From NCBI RefSeq assembly GCF_049389645.1, contig NZ_CP186540.1, positions 682,001 through 746,000 of the forward strand: 64,000 bases of DNA. Reading direction: 5' to 3'. The notes beneath the pieces were generated by a model. That model was not told where the DNA came from and made no database searches. It saw only the letters and a list, made by a program, of their open reading frames with translations. The translations under genes were made by a program, and so were the position numbers. Origin of the DNA: Alkalibacterium sp049389645 (GTDB lineage Bacteria; Bacillota; Bacilli; Lactobacillales; Carnobacteriaceae_A). Below are positions 1 to 8,001 of this stretch, one piece after another. Every line of letters starts with the position of its first letter. The stretch's first letter is position 1.

Positions 1-1539
1 TTGACCTCTGCCAAAATGGCCTTTTTCTAATTCTACTTCAACCGCATGTCCTTTACGCTTCAATTCGTTGATGATCACTGAGGGCATCGTTGGTTCCACA
101 ATAACTTTCTTATCTTTAATCCATTGCCACCTTGGTGCATCCAAAGCATCCTGGGGATTCATCCGAAAATCAATCATGGATTGTAACACTTGTAAATGTC
201 CCTGAGGCTGCATGTGCCCACCCATCACGCCAAACGGCCCGACAGCTTTATTATTTTTTGTCAAGAACCCCGGGATGATCGTATTGAACGGTCGCTTACC
301 AGGTGCTAACGCATTCACGTGTCCTTCTTGCAAGTTGAAACCAAGAGCACGATTGTTCAAACTGAGCCCGTACCCTGGTACAACCGCTCCTGAACCAAAC
401 CCCATATAGTTGCTTTGTATATATGAAACCATATTCCCTTCATTATCCGCAGTTGCTAAGTAAACTGTTCCCGAGTTGTCCTGTATGCCGGGCTGCGCAC
501 TGATGGCTTCGTCAGTTATTAAATTTGACCGCTCTTTAGCATAGGCCTCAGATAAAAGATCGGAGACGTTCATTTTCATATGATTCGAATCAGTAATGGT
601 CAATTGACCGTCAGAAAAAGCTAATTTAATGGCTTCGATCTGCTTGTGTATCGTCTCATGATCATCTTTCCCGTTAAATTCTAGATTATTCATTATATTC
701 AAAGCCATCAACGCGACGACACCTTGTCCATTCGGTGGCATTTCCCAAACATCATAACCTTTGTAATTCACTTTAACAGGAGTGACCCATTCCGGCTGAT
801 AGCTTGAAAGATCTTCTTTACTCAAGTAACCATCAAACTTTTTTGAAAATGAGGCCATGGCTTCGGCTATTTCTCCTGTATAAAAGGCTTTGGCATTTGT
901 CTCACCAATAAGACGCAATGTTCTGGCATGCCCTTTGGAAGACCACACTTCTGTGACGTTAGGCACGCGTCCTTTCGGTGCAAAAACATCAAACCAGGAA
1001 TTCAATTCCGGAAACTGTTCTTTTTCTTTACCGAAACGCTCATATGACCTTTTGAAGGCATGATGAACCGTATCGGAAATGGCGACCCCTTCTTCAGCAA
1101 TCTTAGCTGCGGGTTCCAACACTTCTGCTAATGATAAGTTGCCGTGTTCTGCTATTAATTCTGCCCAACCGGCAGGAACACCTGGAACCGTCACGGCTTT
1201 TAGGCCATATGTTGGAAAAGGTTTCGACTTATCTAAATAAGCCGCCGGTTCCAACCCCTTTGGTGAAGGACCGCTCGCATTCAATCCAACCATTTTATTA
1301 TCTTTCCAAATGATACTGAAACTGTCCCCGCCTATTCCATTTGAACCCGGTTCGACCACTGTTAACGTAGCTGCTGTAGCAACTGCCGCATCAATGGCAT
1401 TCCCGCCGGCTTTCAATATATCTCGCCCCACTTGTGCAGCTACGGGATGAGACGTGGCGACCATACCGTTTTTACCATAAACAAGTTCTCTTCTCGAGCC
1501 ATAATGAAACGTGCCTGTATTAAAATTCAAATCCCCCAT
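1..1539 (-). CDS. Gamma-glutamyltransferase family protein, YwrD-like (3' end cut by window edge)
   Basis: N-terminal nucleophile hydrolase of the gamma-glutamyltranspeptidase family, which cleaves or transfers gamma-glutamyl groups of glutathione-like peptides. The frame is open from an ATG at 1539, preceded by AGGGGAG, to the left edge (513 codons seen). Early family blocks include GGNAIDAAVA and GGDSF. The probable nucleophile is Thr358 in a GTVYLAT block, followed by SNYMGFGSG and PGKRPFNTI. No obvious secretion signal is seen at the N terminus, which fits the cytoplasmic YwrD-like branch rather than secreted Ggt. The stop codon lies outside the window. The specific substrate is not known. 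Confidence 0.9.
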   Translation of the reverse strand, partial: MGDLNFNTGTFHYGSRRELVYGKNGMVATSHPVAAQVGRDILKAGGNAIDAAVATAATLTVVEPGSNGIGGDSFSIIWKDNKMVGLNASGPSPKGLEPAAYLDKSKPFPTYGLKAVTVPGVPAGWAELIAEHGNLSLAEVLEPAAKIAEEGVAISDTVHHAFKRSYERFGKEKEQFPELNSWFDVFAPKGRVPNVTEVWSSKGHARTLRLIGETNAKAFYTGEIAEAMASFSKKFDGYLSKEDLSSYQPEWVTPVKVNYKGYDVWEMPPNGQGVVALMALNIMNNLEFNGKDDHETIHKQIEAIKLAFSDGQLTITDSNHMKMNVSDLLSEAYAKERSNLITDEAISAQPGIQDNSGTVYLATADNEGNMVSYIQSNYMGFGSGAVVPGYGLSLNNRALGFNLQEGHVNALAPGKRPFNTIIPGFLTKNNKAVGPFGVMGGHMQPQGHLQVLQSMIDFRMNPQDALDAPRWQWIKDKKVIVEPTMPSVIINELKRKGHAVEVELEKGHFGRGQ

Positions 1540-1595
1540 TAGTTGTTTCTCCCCTTTTAATATGTACCACCGAGCAATTACTCGGTGTCTCTTCT

Positions 1596-1976
1596 CTATA
1601 GTTGAACGATTTCAATCTTGTACCCATCTGGATCTTTAATGAAAAAGTAAGTTGCCGCACCATCTGACAAACCTTTAAGCTCTGTCACATCATAACCTGA
1701 CTGACTTAGTTCTTCATGTGTATCCACTAAACCATTTACACCAATAGCAATGTGACCATATCCATTTCCTAATTCATACGATTCCGTCTGATCATAGTTG
1801 TATGTCAATTCTAATTCCATTTCATCACCGGGTAAGGCTAGATAGACCAGCGTGAATTTGTTTTCTGGATAATCCAGGCGTCTGACCTCTTGCATACCTA
1901 ATACTTCTTTATAAAAAATAAGTGATTTTTCCAAGTCTTTTACACGTACGCATGTGTGAATCATTTTCTTACTCAT
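1596..1976 (-). CDS. gloA: Glyoxalase I / lactoylglutathione lyase-like VOC protein
   Basis: Single-domain vicinal oxygen chelate protein of 126 aa, the usual size for a GloA subunit. The four expected metal ligands can be placed at His7, Glu56, His75 and Glu122, and the ending DPDGYKIEIVQ is typical of GloA. Family role: isomerises the hemithioacetal of methylglyoxal and a thiol, detoxifying methylglyoxal. It lies just upstream of the gamma-glutamyltransferase on the same strand (57 bp gap), so a thiol-linked unit is plausible. Glutathione reductase is also encoded in this window, but use of glutathione as the thiol is an inference. Confidence 0.88.
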   Translation of the reverse strand: MSKKMIHTCVRVKDLEKSLIFYKEVLGMQEVRRLDYPENKFTLVYLALPGDEMELELTYNYDQTESYELGNGYGHIAIGVNGLVDTHEELSQSGYDVTELKGLSDGAATYFFIKDPDGYKIEIVQL

Positions 1977-2113
1977 TTACTTTTCCTCCCATCCTATCTA
2001 TATTTAATATTGCCTTACTTTTAACGAGGCGTCAAGCCTGAGTAAATGTTTAAACCTTGGCATCAATGCAAAGTAAGCGATTGTAAAAAAAATGAAAAGT
2101 CTTGAAATTATTG

Positions 2114-2142
2114 TTGACTTAGCTATATGTATGCGTTATCAT
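2114..2142 (+). promoter_or_regulatory. Sigma-A-type promoter for a short transcript
   Basis: TTGACT (2114-2119), 17-bp spacer, TATCAT (2137-2142). No gene start follows on this strand; the only element downstream is an intrinsic terminator at 2213-2245, so any transcript would be about 100 nt. Confidence 0.5.
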
Positions 2143-2190
2143 TTAAATAGAAACAAAGTTAGTAGCAGTACTACTAGTTTTCTTTTTCAT
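2143..2190 (-). CDS. Possible 15-residue peptide, function unknown
   Basis: A 15-codon frame beginning MKKKTSSTAT is preceded by a near-perfect ribosome binding site (GAAAGGAGATGATTT then ATG), stronger than most in the window. It lies between the two glyoxalase-fold genes and opposes the predicted short plus-strand transcript from 2114. No similarity is recognised. It could be a leader peptide, a small protein, or a chance match to an SD sequence. Confidence 0.3.
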   Translation of the reverse strand: MKKKTSSTATNFVSI

Positions 2191-2212
2191 AAATCATCTC
2201 CTTTCTATGCAG

Positions 2213-2245
2213 GCACTCTTGCGGAAACAAGGGTGCTTTTTTTTT
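2213..2245 (+). terminator. Intrinsic terminator (plus strand)
   Basis: Nine-bp stem GCACTCTTG/CAAGGGTGC (one G-U pair), 6-nt loop, then nine T. It would end the short transcript starting near 2149. Confidence 0.7.
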
Positions 2246-2253
2246 GCCTTCAT

Positions 2254-2637
2254 TTATCTTTCATAGACCTCTAGAGGCAACCCATCTGGGTCCTTGAAAA
2301 AAGTATATCTTTTCCCTGTATAGGGATCATTTCTTATTTCTTCACACCGTATGCCTTTTCTTTCCAGGTCATTGACTGTTTGTTCTACGTCCATCACACC
2401 AAAGCACAAGTGTCTCAGACCCGCTGCTTCTGGCTGATTCGGCCGTTTCGGCGGAGATGGAAAAGAGAACAACTCAATCTGACTCTCCCCCACTTTCAAA
2501 TCGCATTTATACGACTCTCTTTCTTTTCTGTAAACCTCATTAACGATTGGAAACTCGAGTAACTCTGTATAAAAATGTCTTGATTTTTCATAATCACTCG
2601 CAATAATGGCGACATGGTGTAGATGGGATAGATTCAT
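2254..2637 (-). CDS. gloA2: SMU1112c/YaeR-type glyoxalase I-like metalloprotein
   Basis: 127-aa VOC protein with ligand pattern His8, Glu55, His76, Glu123 and the KDPDGLPLEVYE ending of the YaeR/GloA2 group. The metal site is conserved in this group but its physiological substrate is not settled. It diverges from the AEC transporter at 2737 and lies upstream of gloA, separated by the unexplained 2.1-2.25 kb element. The shared fold with gloA (low identity) points to an old family relationship, not a recent duplication. Confidence 0.85.
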   Translation of the reverse strand: MNLSHLHHVAIIASDYEKSRHFYTELLEFPIVNEVYRKERESYKCDLKVGESQIELFSFPSPPKRPNQPEAAGLRHLCFGVMDVEQTVNDLERKGIRCEEIRNDPYTGKRYTFFKDPDGLPLEVYER

Positions 2638-2736
2638 TTTTTTGCTCCTTTTGCAAAATTTGTGGTGAAAGAGTATAGTAATCGATAAGAGATTTATTTC
2701 TCTTACTATAAATTGTACAGATAGAAGGCGTTTAAT

Positions 2737-3654
2737 ATGGATATTTCTTCAGTCGTTTTCAACCAGCTTCTTGAAATGTTTTTTATCATGATGTTTGGTT
2801 ACGTTTTAGTCAAGTTAAAATTCTTAAATATGGAAGGCACGCAGCAACTCGCTAACATCGTCACCAAATTCATCATACCTATTGTCCTTATGATGTCATT
2901 TCAGCAAGATTATGACTCGAGTCAACTCTACATATTGTTTACATCATTTATCGGGGCACTCGCGATCATACTTTCGCGTATATTTCTGGCCCACACCTTA
3001 CTCAGAAACCGCACCAAAATCGATCGTTACGCCATCGTCTTCTCCAACACGGCATATATGGGTATTCCGATTGTTCTGACCCTGCTCGGTTATGAAGGTA
3101 TCTTCTACCTTTCTATGTATATCGTTACTTCCGCTATTTTTCAGTTTACTTACGGAAAGTGGATGTTATCGGAAGGAAAAGAAATCATCACTCTACGCTC
3201 TATCTTAACAAACCCAGCGAGTCTTGGCTCGTTTGTCGGTTTTGGTTTATATATTTCTCGCCTACCGCTCCCAACTGTTCTTTATAACAGTTTAGACTCG
3301 ATCGCTGGATTGAGCTCACCACTTGGTATGATTCTACTTGGCGGATACCTAGCACGCAGTAAAATCAAAGATATTTTCCTAGTGAGATCCAACTATTGGA
3401 CAGTTTCTATCCGTTTAATTATAGCACCAACGATCGGCATCTTCCTACTCTGGCTACTGCCGATCACCAACCCATCGGTGCTCCTGGTGCTTGCCATCGC
3501 TAATGCGACACCAACAGCCATCAATACCGCGTTGTTCTCGCAACTATACGGCGGAGACTACGAGTATGGTGCCCGAATCATTATCCTGGCCAGTTTCTTG
3601 GCCATCGTAACCATTCCAATCATGATTACATTTGCATCAGCTATTTTGTTATAA
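2737..3654 (+). CDS. AEC (auxin efflux carrier) family transporter
   Basis: Integral membrane protein of 305 aa with about ten hydrophobic segments across its length, as in the AEC/malonate transporter family. Recognisable features are an N-terminal FFIMMFGYVLVKLKFL block, SNTAYMGIPI in the first repeat and ANATPTAINTALFSQ in the second, matching the fold's two inverted halves. Family members move small organic acids or related anions; the substrate here cannot be told. RBS AGAAGG lies before the ATG. The next gene starts 33 bp downstream on the same strand. Confidence 0.88.
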   Translation: MDISSVVFNQLLEMFFIMMFGYVLVKLKFLNMEGTQQLANIVTKFIIPIVLMMSFQQDYDSSQLYILFTSFIGALAIILSRIFLAHTLLRNRTKIDRYAIVFSNTAYMGIPIVLTLLGYEGIFYLSMYIVTSAIFQFTYGKWMLSEGKEIITLRSILTNPASLGSFVGFGLYISRLPLPTVLYNSLDSIAGLSSPLGMILLGGYLARSKIKDIFLVRSNYWTVSIRLIIAPTIGIFLLWLLPITNPSVLLVLAIANATPTAINTALFSQLYGGDYEYGARIIILASFLAIVTIPIMITFASAILL

Positions 3655-3687
3655 TTGAATTTCAAAAAATAATAGGAGTGACTGATT

Positions 3688-4059
3688 ATGGAGACGTTCG
3701 CAGACTTTTTGCAATCACTAGATGATGAGACACAAAAACAGAAGCTAGGTGATCTGTTTAACTTTATAGATAGTGAATTTCCAAATATTGATAAACGCAT
3801 TGCCTGGAACCAACCGATGTATACGGATCACGACACATTTATCATCGGATTCAGCGTCGCAAAAAATCACATCTCGGTAGCACCTGAAAAAGCAGGCTTG
3901 AGACAATTTGAAAGAGAAATCAAAGAAAACAATTATGAGTTGCTCAAAGAAATATTCAAGATCAAAAAGTCTCAACCGATCAATAAAGAGTTGATTCGGG
4001 ACATGATCGCTTTTAATATTGAAGACAAGAAAAACTGCAAAACGTTTTGGAGAAAATAA
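3688..4059 (+). CDS. DUF1801 / YdhG-like protein
   Basis: Small soluble protein (123 aa) with the DUF1801 pattern: IAWNQPMY near residue 38, FIIGFSVAKNHISV in the middle and basic C-terminal helices. Bacillus relatives (YdhG/Fra type) have been described as frataxin-like iron chaperones; whether that applies here is inference. RBS AATAGGAGTGA precedes the ATG. It ends shortly before a strong bidirectional terminator at 4107 and probably shares a transcript with the AEC transporter. Confidence 0.8.
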   Translation: METFADFLQSLDDETQKQKLGDLFNFIDSEFPNIDKRIAWNQPMYTDHDTFIIGFSVAKNHISVAPEKAGLRQFEREIKENNYELLKEIFKIKKSQPINKELIRDMIAFNIEDKKNCKTFWRK

Positions 4060-4106
4060 TAAAAGGTACGCATTCTTCTATTTACACTGGACTATTTATT
4101 ATAAGT

Positions 4107-4154
4107 AAAAAGAGATGACATCCGAGGTTAACCTCGGATGTCATCTCTTTTTTT
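4107..4154. terminator. Strong bidirectional terminator
   Basis: About 20-bp perfect stem (GAGATGACATCCGAGG and its complement) with a TTAA loop, A-run before and T-run after. It ends both the DUF1801 unit and the tRNA-Leu transcript coming from the other side. Confidence 0.95.
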
Positions 4155-4175
4155 AAAAACTGTTTAAAAATATTA

Positions 4176-4259
4176 TGCGCACGAGAAGACTCGAACTTCC
4201 ACGGGGCTCCGCCCCACCAGCCCCTCAAGCTGACGCGTCTACCATTCCGCCACGTGCGC
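4176..4259 (-). tRNA. tRNA-Leu (anticodon GAG)
   Basis: 84-nt class II tRNA read on the minus strand. Acceptor stem GCGCACG/CGTGCGC with discriminator A, D-loop TGGTAGACGCG, anticodon loop TTGAGGG (GAG, reading CUC/CUU), long variable arm GGTGGGGCGGAGCCCCG and T-arm GAAGTTCGAGTCTTC. CCA is not encoded and must be added after transcription. It is a single isolated gene with its own promoter and terminator. Confidence 0.97.
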
Positions 4260-4278
4260 ATTGTACTCAACAAAGGTT

Positions 4279-4307
4279 ATCATATCAATCTTTCAACCTA
4301 TTGTCAA
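4279..4307 (-). promoter_or_regulatory. Consensus promoter of tRNA-Leu
   Basis: On the minus strand: TTGACA (4307-4302), 17-bp spacer, TATGAT (4284-4279), about 20 bp upstream of the tRNA 5' end. Confidence 0.85.
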
Positions 4308-4584
4308 TATCGTATATAGAAATCATGCTAAATAATTCTAGGAATTACAATCATATGCTACATAAAGAGAAATCCGTTTATTTTTTTTTAGCTAACTAAG
4401 CGGTGCTGCATCTCAGGATGGTCTTGAAAATAATTCTTTCATACTTGATTTGGACTCCAGAAACCATATTTTTGTGTAGCGATATTATTGTATCGATTCG
4501 CATAGCTTTTATGTTTCTTATATAACGCAATTTCTGATGAATTCCTGAAGAAGCCCGCTCACGGTGAGAGAAAAGAATTTCTCT
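4308..4584. other. Non-coding stretch between tRNA promoter and ABC permease
   Basis: No intact gene or RNA recognised. The minus strand around 4395-4555 reads as coding-like residues broken by a stop (see findings), compatible with a decayed gene end. Confidence 0.4.
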
Positions 4585-5409
4585 TTATCTTCCACCTAAT
4601 GGACTACGCGATATCTTATTGAAGTCTGCTCGAACAAAGGAGTTCGTCGCTAAGAATAAGAATAACGCGCCAAAAGCTGTAATGATGATCCCACTCATCC
4701 AAGGTGTTACTATGAAGCCATTCAGATCAAAGGCCAAACCCAGTTCTACCCATTCTGTTTGTGTCAATCTGCCTTTTTCTAGCATGATGGTTCTAAAGAA
4801 AGCTGTCGTATAGGTCATGGGATTGAAATACGCAATATATCGAAGAGCGTCAGGTAAAAAGGCAAGTGGGATATACGCTCCGGATAAGAAAGTAAACGGA
4901 AGTACGACGGCCTGTTGTACGACTTGAAAAGTGGAAGAGCTTTTGACCATTGAAGCTAAGAATAAGCCTAATCCTGAAAAAACCAGTCCAACTAGCATCA
5001 AGGCCAATAAGACATAAACGAGGGTATACCAATGGTCAAAGCTCAAGCCAGTAAAGAAACCGAGTATCAATATCAAAATTCCTTGTGTGGTTGCTATTGT
5101 AGCAGCTGATAAAATTTGTCCCAGGGCTACTTTAAAACGACTGGTCGGACTCACTAGGATTTCTTTCATATACCCTGAAACAGTATCATCGATCGTCGAG
5201 GTCGCAATATTCAAAGAGGTTTGGAATACCGTCGCTACAATGATCCCTGCAAGTAAGAAAGCGGTTGGATCTTCTACTTGATCTGTTTGGAAAACAGACT
5301 TGAAAACATAAAGGAAAAAGAAGGGAATGACTAATGAAGTGATAAGTTTGACTCGATCACGAACGAATCCTCTGATGTTTCTGAGCCATAGTGCAGTAAT
5401 TGTTCTCAT
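4585..5409 (-). CDS. ABC-2 type transport permease (DrrB-like)
   Basis: 274-aa membrane protein with six predicted transmembrane segments and an ABC2_membrane pattern. FLSGAYIPLAFLPD and YFNPMTYTTAFFR in the second half are typical of DrrB-type permeases of drug or lipid exporters. Its ATG overlaps the stop of the upstream ATPase (ATGA), so the two are translationally coupled and form one exporter. The substrate is unknown; antibiotic self-resistance should not be assumed from the family name. Confidence 0.9.
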   Translation of the reverse strand: MRTITALWLRNIRGFVRDRVKLITSLVIPFFFLYVFKSVFQTDQVEDPTAFLLAGIIVATVFQTSLNIATSTIDDTVSGYMKEILVSPTSRFKVALGQILSAATIATTQGILILILGFFTGLSFDHWYTLVYVLLALMLVGLVFSGLGLFLASMVKSSSTFQVVQQAVVLPFTFLSGAYIPLAFLPDALRYIAYFNPMTYTTAFFRTIMLEKGRLTQTEWVELGLAFDLNGFIVTPWMSGIIITAFGALFLFLATNSFVRADFNKISRSPLGGR

Positions 5410-6338
5410 TCTGTGGCCTCCTCTCTAATTTCTTTACCTGTGATTTCTAAGAAGACGTCATTCAGTGTCCCTTTTTTGATTTCCAGATCTTTTAATTCGT
5501 TTTTGAACTGTCCGACAAACTGCAGAAACTGTTGAATAGCATCGATATCGATATCGAGATGAAAAGTTCCTTTTTCTTTTTTGTACGTGTAATCATCCCT
5601 TTTCAACGCTGCTTCAAAAACATCCGGATTACTCACTTTTACGATGGCTTTATCTTTCGTGTAAAGCCGTTTCAAGTTTTCGGGTGTATCGTTTACCATG
5701 ATTTTTCCATTATCCATAATGGCTACGTGATCACAAATTTCTGCTTCATCCATATAATGTGTAGTCAGAAAGATGGTGATATTTTTTTCTTTTTGTAGTC
5801 TGGTAATGTATTCCCACATCCTATTTCGCGTTTGCGGATCCAGGCCGCTTGTCGGTTCATCTAAAAATAAAACCTTTGGATAATGTAACAATGCGCGGGC
5901 TATTTCCACTCGTCGTTTCATTCCGCCCGAGAGACTAGACACACTTTTATTCTGCCAATCGAGTAGATCAACAAGGGTCAACACAAAATTGATTCGATCC
6001 TTGACCTCCTGTTTGGGTACCCCGTAAAAAACACAGTGCATCTTCAAGTTCTCATTCACCGTCATTTTTTCATCTAATGTTTGCGATTGAAAAACTACTC
6101 CGATTACTTCACGTACGGCATCTTTTTCGGTTGAGACATCTTTTCCGTCGATCAACAATGTGCCAGCTGTTTTTTCCATCATCGTACACAATGTATTGAT
6201 CGTTGTACTTTTTCCCGCTCCATTTGGTCCCAGAAAGGCAAATATACTGCCTTCTTCTACTTCAAACGAGACATCATCTACTGCTGTAAAATCACCATAT
6301 TTTTTTGTATAGTTCTTCACTTCAATAATCGGTTTCAT
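5406..6338 (-). CDS. ABC transporter ATP-binding protein (DrrA-like)
   Basis: 310-aa nucleotide-binding subunit. Walker A GPNGAGKST is near residue 38, the Q-loop VFQSQTLDE follows, then signature LSGGMKRRVE, Walker B VLFLDEPTSGLD and the H-loop LTTHYMDEA. The C-terminal about 80 residues form the extra domain of DrrA-type ATPases (ending LNDVFLEITG). It pairs with the overlapping permease. RBS AAAGGAG precedes the ATG. A 480-bp region without an intact gene lies upstream. Confidence 0.92.
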   Translation of the reverse strand: MKPIIEVKNYTKKYGDFTAVDDVSFEVEEGSIFAFLGPNGAGKSTTINTLCTMMEKTAGTLLIDGKDVSTEKDAVREVIGVVFQSQTLDEKMTVNENLKMHCVFYGVPKQEVKDRINFVLTLVDLLDWQNKSVSSLSGGMKRRVEIARALLHYPKVLFLDEPTSGLDPQTRNRMWEYITRLQKEKNITIFLTTHYMDEAEICDHVAIMDNGKIMVNDTPENLKRLYTKDKAIVKVSNPDVFEAALKRDDYTYKKEKGTFHLDIDIDAIQQFLQFVGQFKNELKDLEIKKGTLNDVFLEITGKEIREEATE

Positions 6339-6601
6339 GATTTCTTCTCCTTTTTATTTTTCAAGATACTTATAAATTTGATCCAAAATCGGCTTATTCA
6401 AAAATAGAAAACTGTGTGCTTTATAATTTTGGGATTGTTTTGCGGGTATGAATTTTTTTATTTATTTTAGGATGATTCAAGTATAGTAAATCTTCCTGTT
6501 TTTTGAAATCACTTTATTTGCTCAGTGTAGTCTGATTAAAAAACTATTTTTTTCGTTGAAAAAACACGAACATTTTATAGACAAAATATCCAGACGGTAC
6601 T

Positions 6602-6730
6602 GTGGGGTTTATTTTCCCGGTACTCAGTCAAAACCGTTTTTCAAACATTCTAAGTGGAATCGCACGCTGGTTCATGCATATTGCCTTGATGTTGAGTTAC
6701 CCGGCTGCTGAAGCAGGTAATCAACTCTAG
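6602..6730 (+). pseudogene. Possible gene remnant or 42-aa membrane peptide
   Basis: Within the 6339-6821 gap, one frame from a GTG at 6602 to a TAG at 6728 has protein-like composition (GFIFPVLSQNRFSNILSG, then an ALMLSYPAAEAGNQL ending). A stop lies only 21 bp upstream, and no convincing RBS precedes the GTG. It looks like the 3' tail of a decayed membrane-protein gene, or a small peptide gene. The stretch is less AT-rich than its flanks. It also contains an interrupted inverted repeat at 6691-6725 (GTTGA...TCAAC). The rest of the gap shows nothing. Confidence 0.25.
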
Positions 6731-6821
6731 AAAATATGCTAAATGATCCTTAAATCTTAACTTATATGGTATCTTTGAAGGGAAGATAATTTCATTCTAA
6801 TTCAGTAGGGAGAGTATAAAT

Positions 6822-7430
6822 ATGATAAAACACGTAGTATTCGATATGGGTAATGTCTTGATTCGATATGCACCGGCAGATTTTATACAAACTTTCACAT
6901 CCAACACCGAACACCAGAAGTTATTATTAAATGAAATCTTTTATGCTGATGAATGGCAACAATATGACCGAGGCACCATTAAAAAAGAAGAAATCATCGA
7001 GAATGCCTCAAAGCGTCTTCCCGAAACGCTTCATATGTCAGTTACAGAAGTAATGGATACCTGGTATAAAGAAATGACACCTATTTTGGAAATGGAAGAT
7101 GTGTTGAAACGCTTGAAAGAAAATGGCTACTATTTATACTTATTCTCTAATGTATCTCAGGATTTCCACCAGTTCAAACATATTATTCCTGGACTAGACT
7201 ACTTTGACGGCCTGTTTCTTTCTTCTGACTGGAAGAGTATCAAACCGGAAGAAGAGCTATACCAGAACTTTTTCACTCACTTTGACCTAAACCCTTCCGA
7301 GTGTTTCTTTATAGATGACCTACCTAAGAACATTGAAAGTGCCGCAAATCTTGGCATGGATGGTCATGTATTTGACGGAAACATTTCAAATCTTGAAGCT
7401 CATTTCGAAAAAGCAGGTATTAATTTATAA
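6822..7430 (+). CDS. HAD superfamily phosphatase (YihX-like)
   Basis: 202-aa haloacid dehalogenase-type hydrolase. Motif I is FDMGNVL with nucleophile Asp8; the usual second Asp is Asn11, as in the YihX alpha-glucose-1-phosphate phosphatase group. Motif II LFSNVS, motif III Lys in WKSIKPEEELYQ and motif IV FFIDDLPKN are all present. The cap is the small helical type of subfamily IA. Family members remove phosphate from sugar phosphates or related small molecules. It stands alone, and shares a convergent terminator with the SprT-like gene. Confidence 0.87.
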   Translation: MIKHVVFDMGNVLIRYAPADFIQTFTSNTEHQKLLLNEIFYADEWQQYDRGTIKKEEIIENASKRLPETLHMSVTEVMDTWYKEMTPILEMEDVLKRLKENGYYLYLFSNVSQDFHQFKHIIPGLDYFDGLFLSSDWKSIKPEEELYQNFFTHFDLNPSECFFIDDLPKNIESAANLGMDGHVFDGNISNLEAHFEKAGINL

Positions 7431-7438
7431 TAGTCAGA

Positions 7439-7480
7439 TAAGGCAGCCGTTGATTTTAGTCAACGGCTGTCTTATTTGTT
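7439..7480. terminator. Convergent bidirectional terminator
   Basis: Stem TAAGGCAGCCGTTGA/TCAACGGCTGTCTTA with a 6-nt loop, between the stops of the HAD gene (+) and the SprT-like gene (-). It partly overlaps the SprT-like 3' end. Confidence 0.85.
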
Positions 7481-7935
7481 TCTCCTTTTCCAATCAATTC
7501 AAATCTGCCTTTACACTTGGCACAAACATATTTAGCCGTATTGAATCTTCGCTGCCTTTGAGCAATGCTCCCGCATTTTCTACAACGATACTGCCAGTTT
7601 TCTTTTGGCTCTTCCGGTTCCTTTAACGATGGCGTATAACGTAAGCCCCCCACTTGTTTAAGTAAGTCTTTGAAGGCTTTATCCTTGTGTTGGAACCCAT
7701 CTCCACTCAAGTGCAGATGATAATGGCAAAGTTCATGTTTGATAACGCCAATGAATGTTTCCAAACCCGCTTTTTCTAACACATGAGGATTAAAATCCAG
7801 GTTATGTGAACTCAGATGATAGCGTCCGCCTGTCGATCTTAATCGCTTATTAAATAAGGCTTGATGACTAAAGTGTCGGTCAAAGTGATTTAGTGAAACG
7901 GCCTCGACTAATTTTTGCAATTCAATTGTTTCCAT
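7456..7935 (-). CDS. SprT-like zinc protein (YdcK type)
   Basis: Protein of 159 aa from the ATG at 7935. This start is chosen because AAGGTGG sits 8 bp upstream; a GTG at 7947 lies within that SD itself. The SprT-like domain carries the zinc-protease-type motif HELCHYHLH, followed by a C-terminal zinc ribbon (CRKC...CAKC). The Bacillus homologue YdcK is also adjacent to the Tex gene, as here. Proteolytic activity in this bacterial branch is not established. A terminator hairpin only about 20 bp upstream separates it from tex. Confidence 0.88.
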   Translation of the reverse strand: METIELQKLVEAVSLNHFDRHFSHQALFNKRLRSTGGRYHLSSHNLDFNPHVLEKAGLETFIGVIKHELCHYHLHLSGDGFQHKDKAFKDLLKQVGGLRYTPSLKEPEEPKENWQYRCRKCGSIAQRQRRFNTAKYVCAKCKGRFELIGKGETNKTAVD

Positions 7936-7955
7936 AAATTGTTCCACCTTGGATA

Positions 7956-7985
7956 GAAAAAGAGGTCAGGAGAAACTCCTGACCT
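7956..7985 (-). terminator. Intrinsic terminator after tex
   Basis: Minus-strand stem AGGTCAGGAG/CTCCTGACCT with a TTT loop, then C and five T. It sits between tex and the SprT-like start codon. Confidence 0.85.
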
Positions 7986-8001
7986 GACTGATTCTTTTTG
8001 T

